This document shows positions 49,518-59,699 of a stretch of 64,000 bases of DNA, piece by piece (position 1 is the stretch's first letter; each line of letters begins with the position of its first letter). The stretch spans positions 37,560,843-37,624,842 of the forward strand of contig JAKSZT010054304.1 in NCBI GenBank assembly GCA_026826555.1, read 5' to 3'. Origin of the DNA: Tolypeutes matacus (taxonomy: Eukaryota; Chordata; Mammalia; Cingulata; Chlamyphoridae). Under the pieces are notes generated by a model. The model ran no database searches. It saw only the letters and a list, made by a program, of their open reading frames with translations, and had not been told where the DNA came from. Position numbers and translations under genes: made by a program.

Positions 49518-49949
49518 TGTGGTGGTTGGAACTGTATGTTACCTAGAAAATTGTGTTCTTAAATGTATTTCATTCCTATGTGTATAAACCCATTGTATGC
49601 AGGATGTTTTGATGAGGCTATTTCTGTTAAGGTGTGACCTACCTTGTTCCAAAAGGGACTTAATGCTATTACTGGAGTCCTTAATAAACGGAATGAATAC
49701 AGAGAGAGAGAGAGAAAAAGCCATAGAAGCAAGAAGCTGAAAGCAACAAAACCCAGAAGATAAGACCATTGCTCTGTGACAGAGGACCCAAGGATCGCCA
49801 GTAGCTGGTCTTTGGGAAGAAAGCATCACCCTGATGATGACTTGATTTGGATATTCTTGCAGTTTTAAGCTTTAAGGTAATAAATTCCCATTATTTAAAG
49901 CCAATCCATTTCATGGTATCTGCTTTGAGAAGGCTAGGAAACTAAGATA
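49518..49949 (+). repeat. 3' LTR of MaLR provirus (family A)
   Basis: 432 bp, TGTGGTGGTTGGAACTGTAT to AGGAAACTAAGATA. It aligns with the 5' LTR over its length, apart from the shorter GA tract and scattered substitutions. Confidence 0.9.
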
Positions 49950-51609
49950 ATGATCATGTTTTTACCCTTTATTGTATTAATGTGATGTATTCCATTAATT
50001 GATTTTCTTATGTTAAACCAACTTTGTGTACCAGGGACAAATCCCACTTGATCATGGTGTATAATTCTTTTAATATGTTAGTAATGAAAGTCTTCCATGA
50101 AGAAGTAAAATGAGGCCAGAATGAAATATGGATCTTCACAAAGAAATAAAAATCAATGGAAATGACAATTATATAATTAAATATATTTTCTTATTATTTA
50201 AATCTCTTTAAAATACAAATGTGTTAACAAAAATAAGAAAAATGTATTATGGGATTTATAGCATATGTGTGTGTGTGTATAAATGACAATATAGCATAAA
50301 GGCCAGAGGGAGAGAAATGGAAGTATACTATTACAATGTCCTATACTATCTGTATAGTGGTATAATATCACTTAAAGGTAGACTGTAATAAGGGTTTACC
50401 ACAAACCCTGAAGCAACCCCTAAAATAATAGAACAAAAATTTCTAGCTATAGGCCAATGAAGGAGATAAAATGAAATTACAAAAAAAGACTCAATCCAAA
50501 GTTAGGTTGAAAAAGTGGAAAAAATATACAAAGGGCAAACAAGAAAGTATATAGCAGAATAATATACTTAAAAGTAACTATATCAATAATTAAATGAATG
50601 CAAATGATCTAAACTCCCAATAAATGGTAGAGACTATAAGATTGGATATAAAAGGAAGATCCAACTATATGTTCTTTACAGAAAGTTAACTTTAAATATA
50701 AATACACAAATAGGTGAAAAGTAAAAGAACAAAAAAAGATATACCAGGTTAATACTACTTAAAGTAAGTTGGAGTAGTTATATTAATTTCAGACAGAGTA
50801 AACTTCAAAGCTATGTATATTATCAGGGATCAATAAGTTTATTTCATAATGATAAAGGAGTCCATCAAGAGGACATAACAATCCTAAAGATGTATGTCCC
50901 TAATAAAAGAATATCAAAGTACATGAGGCATAAACTGATAGAACTGCATTAAGAAATAGACAAATTCATGTGATAATGATTGATAGAATAAAAGGGCAAA
51001 AAATGAGGATATAGTAGACTTGAACAAAGCACTATCAACTAACTTGACCTAATTAACATTTATAGAACACTGTACCCAACAAGAGCAGAATACACATTCT
51101 GTTTAAATGTACATGAAACATTTACCAAAATAGACCATATTCTTATTCATAAAAAAGTCAAAATATTTAAATAGATTAAAGTAATAGAAAGTATATTCTC
51201 TGGAAAAAATCACATTAAATTTGAAATCAATAAGAGAAAGACTTCTGAAAAAAATCCCCAAATATTCAGAAACAAAATTACCCACTTCTAAATAGTCCAA
51301 TGGTCTAAAAAAAAAAAAAAAAAAAAAATCAAAAAGGAAATTAAAAGATATTAAAAATGAATGAAAATGAAAATATAAGAAATATAAGGCAGTGGCAGTA
51401 TTTTGAGAAGTTTATAGCATTAAATGGTTATATGAAAAAATTATAAATTCTCAAATCAGTGACCTCTGCTTCTATCTTAACAAACTAGATAAAGAACAGC
51501 AAAGTAAACACAAAGTAAGTGCAAGAAAATAAATAATAAACATCAAAAAGAAAATGATAAGATAGAAAACAGAAAATAATAAAGAAAATAGTGAAACCAA
51601 AAATGGGCT

Positions 51610-52348
51610 TGTCTTAGTTTGCCATGGGGCTGCCAATGCAAAATACCAGAAATGGGCTGGTTTTAGAATGGGAAATTCATTCGGGGTAAAAGCTTATAGT
51701 TACAAAGCTCCAAAAATGTCCAGATAAAGGCATCCTTGGAGATGTTTTTTCATCAAAGGTCGGCTGCTGTCGGATCCTGGGTTCATGCCACATGGCAAGG
51801 CAAGATGGCAGACAATCTCTGCTGAGATCCCTGTCTTCCCCTCAAGGCTCACCTTCTCCTAGACCTCAACTGTGGGCGAACAAGCATAGGACTTGTCTCT
51901 TTCCAGGTGTCCCCTCTCAGCCTCGGCTGCTGTGCTTTCCCCTCAAGGACAGCTGTGGGCGGTAAGGCATGTGGTTTTTCTCTTCAGCCTTGAGCTGCTC
52001 CCTGGGCCCAGCCTCTTGAGGGCTTCATGCTTCAGCTTCGGCTGTTAGTATTCCTGGAGTCCTCTCTCTCATTGCAGTGTCAAAATGGCAGCACTCCCTT
52101 TCTGTGTGTCTCTCTGTGTGTTCTCAACTTAAATAAGACCCAGCAAGAAAAGGTGGAGACCTAACCTGAATGATGCCTCAGTGAAGGAACCCAATCAAAA
52201 CCCTAAAGCAATCTGACCAAAAGTGCTATAATCAAAGGTCCCTTAACTGAACTAATCAAAAGGTACCCTCTACAATGCATTTACAAGCACAGGAATGGGT
52301 TAGCTTAAGAACATAATTTTCTGGGTCCACAAAAGACAAACCAGGACA
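51610..52348 (-). mobile_element. MaLR-type solo LTR, long family A relative, perfect target duplication
   Basis: An antisense LTR of 739 bp, TGTCTTAGTTTGCCATGGGG to AACCAGGACA, longer than the 430-500 bp family A copies. It has GC-rich central sequence and shares GGGGTAAAAGCTTATAGTTA with family B and TCCA-AATCAAGGCAT-like parts with family A. An exact GGGCT duplication flanks it (51605-51609 and 52349-52353). It interrupts the sense L1. Confidence 0.88.
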
Positions 52349-53273
52349 GGGCTCTTGGAAAAGAGCAATAAAATGGATAAACTTCAAGCCAGACTAATAA
52401 AAAAAAAAAAATAGTGAAGATACAAAGTAACAATATCAGGAATGAGAGAAGTGACACTACTACAAATTCTATGGATCAGAAAAAAATTATAAGGGGACAT
52501 TACGAACAACATATACCTATAAATTTGAAAACAGATTAAGTGGACAAAGCCCATGAAAACACTAATTATCAAAGCCCATTCATAAAAGAATAGATTTTAA
52601 AAGTCCTATATCAATTTAAAAATTGAAATTGTAATTCAAACTTCCCATAATGAAAACTCTGGGCCAGGTTGGGCTTCATTGGTGAATTTTAGAAAACATA
52701 TAAGAAGAAATGATACCAATTCAACACAAAATCTTCCACAAAATTCAAGTGGAAGGGAGTATGCCCCAATACCAGTATTACTCTGATACAAAAAATCAAA
52801 ACCAGACAGACATTACAAAGTAAAAACAAATAAAATATACAAAAACTACAAATAGATATAATTCATGAAAACAGGTATAAAAATTCTCAACAAAATTTAG
52901 CAAATTGAATCCAATAATATATAAAGAGGATTTTTATTCTTTTAATAAAAGAATACAGGGTTGGTTAACATTCAGAATTAATTGACAAACAAAAAAGAAA
53001 AATTATATGAACATTTCAATAGACACAGGAAAGCATTTGACAATATACAGCATCCTTTTCTAACCTCAAGTCTCAGGCAAATTAGATATATATTGGATCT
53101 TCTCTAAAAAGCAACCTAAAAAATCTAAGCTAACAAAATACTTCATAATGAAAGACTGAATGCTTCCCTTTTAGAGCTGAGGGAACAATATAAGGATATC
53201 AGTTTTCACTATTGCTATTCAAAGCTGTAGCAGAGGTTCTTGCCAATGCAATAAGGCAATAGATGATAGATCC

Positions 53274-53310
53274 GTAGGTAGGTAGGTAGGTAGAGAGAGA
53301 GAGAGATAGA
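53274..53310. repeat. (GTAG)n and (GA)n simple repeats
   Basis: Five GTAG-type units pass into a GA run. A looser GATAGGT-like region follows to about 53370. The reverse frames of 60-86 codons here are artefacts of it. Confidence 0.85.
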
Positions 53311-55345
53311 AAGAAAATAGGTATCGATGATAGGTGATAAATGATAATAAAAAAAGATAGGTAGATGATAAGTAGTGACAAATAGTATTAAGGTTTGAAA
53401 GGAAGAAGAAAACTTGTCTATACTTGTAGGTGACACGATCAACTATGTAGAAAGTCTGATGGAAGCTACAACAAAGCATCCAGAACCGATAGGTTAGTTG
53501 AACAATAATATAAGATCAACAAACAAAAATCAATTGTATATCTCTAGACTATCAACTAACAGGCAGAAATTGAGACAAAAATAAATAGCACAAAAAAATA
53601 TGAAACATGTAGAGATAACTGTGACCAAAAAAAAAAAATGGAAAGACTTGTACACTAGCTACTAACAAGCCTTGCTAAGGAAAATTAAAGAAGACCTAAA
53701 TAAACAGAGAGATACACTTTGATTCTGGGTCAGAAGTCTCAATGTTGATAAGGTTCGATTCTTCTCAAACTGAACTACAGTTTCAATGCATTCCCAAAGA
53801 AAATCCTAGCAAGAAATTTTTCTGTAGAAATTGACAAGCTGATTCTAAATTCATTTGGAAATACAGAGGGCCAAGAATATCTAAAAGCAACTTTGACAGT
53901 GAAAATCAAAGTTGTAGACTAACACAATCTGATAACAATTTATAAAGCTACAGAAATCCTAGAAAGTGGTATTGTCAATAAGATAAACATAAATGAATGG
54001 AAGAGAGCAGAGAGCCACATTTATTTGGAAAACTGATTTTTTTACAAAGGTGTAAAGGCAATTCAGTCAATAAAAGATAGTCTTTCCAAAAACATTCAGG
54101 AACTATTAAAATCCATTTGCAAAATAAAAATGTTAAATTAACTTTGATCTGTCCTTTCTACCATATAGAATAATGAACTCAAAATGGATCATAGACTTAA
54201 ACTTAAAATGTAAAACTATGAAATTTTGTAGGAAAAAAACGTAAGAATCTTTGTGATCATGGGTTAGACAAAGATTCCTGGGATATTATATCAAAGGATG
54301 ATCCATAAAAGCACACATAGATAAATTAGAATTCATCAATATTAAATACTAGTGCTCTTTAAAAGATATCTCTAAGGGCCTGAAAAGACTGGAAGAGAAA
54401 AATTATAAAACATATATCTCATGTATTTGTAAAGCATACATCCTCACGAAGAGCTTGAATTAAGACTGTCTAAAAGCTTTCAAAATTCATTCATAAGAAA
54501 CAACCCCCCAAAAATACGCAAAATATTTGAACAAACATTTGCAAAATTAATACATGCAAAGTCTAATTAAACACATAAAACAATGTTCATCATTGGTCAT
54601 TAAGGGATCACAAATGAAAACCACAATGGCTTACCATTACACACTTCTGAGAATGGCTAAAATTAAAAAGACTGACCATACCACATTTTTTCATGGATAT
54701 GGAGAAACTGAAATTTTCATATACCACGGGTAGTAATGTAAAATGGTACATACACTTTGGAAAACCATTTAGCAGCTTCATAGAAAGTTTAGTATACACC
54801 CTATCATATGATCCAGCTATTCAACTCCCAAGTATTCACCCAAGAGATATGAAAGTATAGGCCCATAGAAAAGACTTATATTCAAATACTTATATACAGC
54901 TTGTCATAGCCAAAACCTGAAAGTAGCCTAAATGTCCATAAGCAGATGAATGGGTAAGTAAATTTGGCATATACATATGACAAAATATTTCTCAGCAATA
55001 AATAGCAATGATCCCTTGATATATGCAATAACATGGATGACTCTCAAAATAATTTTGCTAAGTGAAAGAAGCCAGACAAATAAGTATTTACTATATGATT
55101 CTATTCACATAAAACTCTAGAAAGTTTAAAATAATCTATAATAACAAAAAGCAGATTGATTGCTTTGGTGAAGGAGAGATGTACTACAAAAGACACCAGA
55201 AAACTTTTCAGTGTGGATACATTCATTATCTTGATTGTGGTGATGGCTTCACAGATGCATACTTATTTCAAATCTTACCAATTTAAATTGTACATTTTAT
55301 ATGTGTGTAATTTATTGTATGCAACTGTAACCCAATAAATCTATT

Positions 55346-56050
55346 CAAAAAAGTTAAAAAATACTTAAAAAAATCAATATCCAAAATCACCAAAAAATAA
55401 AAAATTAGAAGCTCCATAAATGCCACACATGTTTGTTGCTTCTAAAATAACATCAAGGAGGAAAATTGATAATTGAAAAGCAAATTCGTTCGATATCCTA
55501 GCTTGTAGACCAAATTGTTGCTAGAGCTGTGACCTTTGAAGTCTTCCATTACTTATTAGTAACTGAAATTTTTACCTCTGAGTTTCTTTACAGAACTTGC
55601 CTAAAATCTCATATCAGTCTCTGAGCAAAAGGTCAGAATGTTCTGCCATGTAATCTGGCTTTTCATTATTTCCTTATAAACTATGACATTTTCAAAATGT
55701 TAGTGTTGGAGAAAGCCTGAGTGTTTTTCACCCTTTCTTTTTTATATGTACTATGAAATATATAACATGGAATACATATGAAATAAGTTTCTATTGTTAT
55801 GTGTAATAAATGGTGATAATAGTGAAATAAAGCATATATCTTTTTATTTATTTAAAGGGAGGTTGAGGTTTGTTTCTAAGATATCTAAGAATATAGATTG
55901 CATGGGTATTATCAATCTTATTTTTCTACATTATTAGAACTCACAATTAATTTTCTTGTGGAGTCTGAAGCCACATAAATCAGTGAAGTATAGTCTTAAA
56001 ATGAAGGAAATAGAAATCAATAAGACATGCTGGGTAAATTTGTAATAATT
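55346..56050. other. Unassigned tract
   Basis: No gene or repeat recognised between the L1 3' end and the SINE array. Confidence 0.5.
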
Positions 56051-56060
56051 AAGAATAAAC

Positions 56061-56745
56061 AGGGGGAGTGGATGTGGCTCAAGCAGATGGGTGCCCACAT
56101 CCCACATGGGAGGCCCTGGGTTTTGGTTCCTGATGCCTCCTAAAGAAGATGAGCAAGACAGTGAGCTGACATGATGGGCTGGTGCAGCAAGCTGATGCAA
56201 CTCTGAGGAGACACAAAGAGGAGACTCAAAAAGGAGACACAACAAGGAGAACGAGAGACACAACCAGCAGGGAGTGGATGTGGCTCAAGCGATTGGGCGC
56301 CTCCCTCCCACATGGGAGGTGCCAAGTTCGGTTCCCAGGGCCTCCTAAAGAAGATGAGCAAGACAGTAAGCTGATGCAACGGGCTGGTGCAGTGAGCTGG
56401 CACAACGAGGAGATGCAATGAGGCAACGCAATGTGGAGACACAATGAGAGACACAACAATCAGGGAGCAGAGGTGGCTCAAGTGATTGCACATCTCCCTC
56501 CCACATGGGAGGTTCCAGGTTCAGTTCCCAGTGCCTCCTATAAGAAGATGAGAAGACACAGAAAGCACACAATGAACAGATACAGAGAGCAGGCAATGGG
56601 GGAGGGGGAGAAATAAGTAAATAAATCTTTAGAAAGAAAAAGGAATAAGCAGGAGAGTCGATGTAGCTCAGTGGTTGAGTGCCTGCTTCCCATGCACAAA
56701 GTCCTGAGTTCAATCACCAGTACCTCCAAAAAAAAGAAAGAAAGA
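56061..56745 (+). mobile_element. Tandem array of four DAS-type SINE modules
   Basis: tRNA-like heads start near 56065 (GAGTGGATGTGGCTCAAGCA), 56271 (GAGTGGATGTGGCTCAAGCG), 56464 (GGAGCAGAGGTGGCTCAAGT) and 56653 (AGAGTCGATGTAGCTCAGTG). The first three are joined by long GAGACACAA-type linkers and end in AAATAAATCTTTAG; the fourth is a separate monomer with an A-rich tail. Target-like copies AAGAATAAACAGG (56051-56063) and AAGGAATAAGCAGG (56639-56652) bracket the trimer. All reverse and forward frames up to 122 codons here are shadows. Confidence 0.88.
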
Positions 56746-57096
56746 ATGCTCCCAACAGAGTGAAAAACCTTTCCACGGTTCCTTTAAGAAAAAGTGAAAA
56801 TTTCATTCATTTAGTATTTAACTAAAAGTTTCTTAATCTATTCTATTGATTTTAAAGTACTTTATTTTGATCTTCACTGGATACAATATTTAGAAAGCAG
56901 TTTATTTTAATCAACTGCACACATACCCCAAAGAGAGGTAGTAGAAATACACCACATGCTTTTTCATTTGAATTGGCATTTACATTTTCTAAGAATGCTG
57001 GCTTCCATTACAGTACAGCCATTTAATATTTGCTACATTATATCCTATTTGATGTAATTTAGTCATTATTAATACTGGATTATTTTAATTGTATGC
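56746..57096. other. Unassigned tract
   Basis: Short AT-rich spacer with nothing recognised. Confidence 0.5.
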
Positions 57097-57545
57097 TGTT
57101 TTCATTTGCTAATGGCTGCCAATGTACCAGAAATGGGTTGGCTTTTACAATGGGGGTTTGTTAGTTTTAAAGCTTACAGTTCTAGGAGGCAGTGGTTTCA
57201 CCTGGGGAGCACTGTCTAGTCTCAGGTGATAACGTCTTCTCTGGCCCGGCTGGCATTTAGCAGGGGCTGTGTCTTCAGAGGCTGCTTAGAGTAGGCAGCT
57301 GGAGGCGGTTCGCATATTGGGCCTCATGATAGACAGTTTCCTCAGCTGACCAGGTCCCAGGTGATTCTTCTGCTAACTGTGTGGTTTTGGATTCTCTGGC
57401 ATTTTGGAAATGATTCAGATGCTGTGCTGAGTCACTTTCCATATCTAGATCTTTGCAATGGATATAGGAAGAACTAGGTATCCCTCCGGATAATGAAGGT
57501 TGAAAGTGGAGACTCAACTCTCCAAGAGCCAGGTGAGAACGTCAA
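57097..57545 (-). mobile_element. Truncated or divergent MaLR-type LTR
   Basis: The start (TGTTTTCATTTGCTAATGGC, then TACCAGAAATGGGTTGGCTT) matches family A/B LTR ends in antisense. After about 57270 the sequence no longer aligns with the other copies. A reverse 80-codon open frame covers 57275-57517; I cannot link it to a known protein. Confidence 0.6.
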
Positions 57546-57619
57546 GAAATCACGGACTTCATATTGTAAATTAAAGTCGTAAATTAAAGTTGTTTGGTAA
57601 AAAATGAGGAACTAGTTAT

Positions 57620-57860
57620 GGATGTTTCTGATAAAGACAATCACCCTTTATGGATTATTTCTTATGTTCCAACTGCTTTGCTAAGTGATACTCTTTTCAG
57701 CGAATCCTCTTGGATACCCCATGATCTAGGGTAGGCATTAGCTCCATTTACCAAAGAGGATTTTGAGACTCAGAGAGAAGTTACTTGCTTAGGGTCACAC
57801 AACTAGTGTGAGCTGAGCTTTGTTCTGATTCCAAAGCTCAAACATAAAACTACAGTGCTA
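57620..57860 (+). mobile_element. MIR SINE relic
   Basis: TTAGGGTCACACAACTAGTG and GAGACTCAGAGAGAAGTTAC fit the sense MIR core and tail well. Confidence 0.8.
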
Positions 57861-58019
57861 TACTGCCTGCCTACTTAGCTACTTAGCCATATGCATGTTA
57901 CCAGTCAGTGTGAAAACTCTTTTCATTTATCTTCTTTGGGCATATTCTTGCCTTACCTATACAGAAGATAGAGGTCAGTGCAGTTCACTTACTGTGATTA
58001 AGTATCTATTGTGGTCTGT

Positions 58020-58270
58020 CATTGTGTTGAGTGGCCATTCATGGAACCCTTAAGACAGAACTATCTGGAAATTCTTAGGGCTGGAGGAATGGGAAACAAG
58101 GTTGCCACAGGATTTTTCAAATTTTCTAAAATTTGCTTCAAAGTACTTTCCACCTTTCTGTAGCATCACAACAATTCTGAAGGTAGATAGGACAAGCTTT
58201 TCCTCCATGTACAGATAGAAAACTTTGGTAAAGTGTGGCTTAATGACTTGCCCTAGAGCACAAATATTCA
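58020..58270 (+). mobile_element. MIR SINE relic
   Basis: TGTACAGATAGAAAACTTTG and AATGACTTGCCCTAGAGCAC fit a decayed sense MIR. The start is uncertain. Confidence 0.6.
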
Positions 58271-58289
58271 TTTTTTTTTTTAGTTAGAT

Positions 58290-58570
58290 GTCCCACCTAC
58301 ACATTGGAAATACAGTGCTAAACAAGACAAATAAGATTTTGCTGTCAGAGAACTTATATTTTAGGAAGGGAAAACAGACAATAAGTAAATAAATACATAA
58401 GATTTGCTAATAAGTGCTATGAAGGAAATAACTTTGGGTGACAGGCTGGACATGGGTGGACGTAGTGGTGTTAATCTTTTAAGTGGTTAGAGAAGGCATT
58501 TGAGCTGAAGCGTGAACAACTAGGAAGAACTAGTTGTGCGAAGGTCTGAGGGAAGATTGCTCCAGGGACA
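58290..58570 (+). mobile_element. L2-like LINE relic
   Basis: GGAAATACAGTGCTAAACAA, CAGACAATAAGTAAATAAAT, TAATAAGTGCTATGAAGGAA and a 'gagctgaa...gtgaa' motif occur in the order found in a common mammalian L2-type 3' sequence. Confidence 0.55.
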
Positions 58571-58689
58571 TGTCTCAGCTGATAAATATTTAAGGTCATC
58601 AGTCTCTTACTTTGCACGTTTTAGGTCTCATTTTTTGTTATGTTTCCCCTTCTGCTACTAGAGAAATAAAGATTTTATTTTGAAAAAAA

Positions 58690-59094
58690 GAAAAAGCTTA
58701 CAGTTCTGAGGCCATGAAAATGTCCAAATCAAGGCTGCACCAGGAGAAGCTCTTCTCCCTAAAGACCAGCTGCTGGTGATCTTGGATTCCTCTGTCATCT
58801 GGCAAGGCACATGGCATTGTCTATCCGTTCTGCCTTCTTCTCTGGGCTCCATTGCTTTCTGCTGCTGGCTGTGCTTTCTTCTCAGCTTCTGGGAATTTCT
58901 CTCTGTCTCTGTGGTCTCCTCTCTCCCATTTATAAAGGATTCCAGCATGAGGACCAAGACCTACCCTGAGCTAGGCAAGCCAATCAAATGGTCCTCAACT
59001 GAATCCAGTCCAATCAAAGGGTCCCTTACCCACAGAAATGGACCAATTTAAGAACGTAATTTTCTGGGCTCCACAAAAGACTCAAACTATCACA
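58690..59094 (-). mobile_element. MaLR-type LTR, family A, end-truncated
   Basis: An antisense LTR lacking its usual start: it begins within AAGCTTACAGTTCTGAGGCC and ends CTATCACA. The body aligns with 42674-43140 (TGTCCAAATCAAGG). The 99-codon reverse and 91-codon forward frames are LTR shadows. Confidence 0.8.
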
Positions 59095-59699
59095 TATGGT
59101 GGAAAATGAAATCATGATTCATTCATTTCAGTAGTTTTTTCATGCTAGCAGAGTAAGAAAATACGTATTAGAAACAGGCTTGTTTCCAAATTGTCATTTA
59201 TTTACCATAGGATCAGGCCTATGTAAAGTACTATCTGTAAATGCTCATAGGGGCACATAGTTATTTTTTGGAAGGACAAGTGAAAGGGGGTGATTGCTAT
59301 CATTATATTAATCATAAGGCTTGTGATTAGATATAAAAATTAGCAGTTGTGACTCTACACTGTATCCATACAAAAATGTTACATGAACTACAGGATATTA
59401 AAATATATCAAAAGACAAGGATATAAAAGCAAACAAACTTTGACATCTATTAATCTCTGATCTCCAGATCAATTCAGTTGAAATCAAATGCCATAATGGA
59501 GAAACTGTTACATGCCTCCTGCGGTAAATTACTTTGAAACTGGAAGATTTTGAGGCAACAAAAATTGTAATATATGAATATGAACCTTGAAAGAAGGAAA
59601 AGATGTACTTCGAGACCCATATTTGACCTGGTTCCTACCTGAGAGCACTTTTCACTGCACATTATAGGGAAGTTCAGACCAAGCAAAGCACATCTCCCA
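59095..59699. other. Unassigned tract
   Basis: No recognised gene or repeat. Confidence 0.5.

Larger units (their letters stand above)
47824..49949 (+). mobile_element. MaLR (ERVL-MaLR) provirus with both LTRs
   Basis: A complete-layout element: 5' LTR, internal region of about 1.2 kb, 3' LTR. The internal part opens with TTTTGGTACCAG just after the LTR, which fits a tRNA-Leu primer site as in ERVL/MaLR, and ends with a purine-rich stretch (GGGGGTCCAGAGGGTGG) before the 3' LTR. Flanking 5-mers TTGAT (47819-47823) and ATGAT (49950-49954) match at four of five. As in other MaLRs there is no pol; only gag-like remnants remain. Host L1 sequence resumes on both sides. Confidence 0.9.
47392..50090 (-). 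mobile_element. L1 LINE ORF2 fragment, split by MaLR provirus
   Basis: Antisense L1 reverse-transcriptase region in two pieces: 47440-47823 (GATGATGTCATCTGCAAATA ... GGATTTTGTCAATTGCC) and 49950-50090 (GATCATGTTTTTACCCTTTA ... CAACTTTGTGTACCAGGG). Removing 47824-49949 plus one 5-bp repeat rejoins the known L1 order. No intact frame. Confidence 0.85.
50095..55345 (+). mobile_element. L1 LINE, ORF2 to 3' end, split by LTR
   Basis: Sense L1M-type element. 50300-51609 runs from upstream of ORF2 through the endonuclease region (AACACTGTACCCAACAAGAG, TAGACCATATTCTTATTCAT). 52349-55345 continues through the reverse-transcriptase region to the 3' UTR (GGAAAGCATTTGACAATATA; AGTGAAAGAAGCCAGACAAA). It ends with AATAAA at about 55334. 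Frames are broken by many stops; no catalytic domain is intact. Confidence 0.85.

Noticed and set aside
47440..50300. Antisense L1 next to sense L1 as a single inverted (twin-primed) insertion
   Set aside because: Both parts contain the same reverse-transcriptase region (near 49990-50030 antisense and near 52970-53040 sense), so they are two separate copies.
56140..56713. Overlapping reverse frames of 77-122 codons
   Set aside because: They are antisense to the four-module SINE array.
15916..56735. tRNA genes suggested by A-box and B-box-like motifs
   Set aside because: The motifs belong to SINE heads: they recur many times, have degenerate anticodon regions, A-rich tails and target duplications.
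18001..56740. A CRISPR-like or satellite array
   Set aside because: The only tandem repeats are microsatellites, SINE multimers and the 60-bp MaLR units; none has regular unique spacers.
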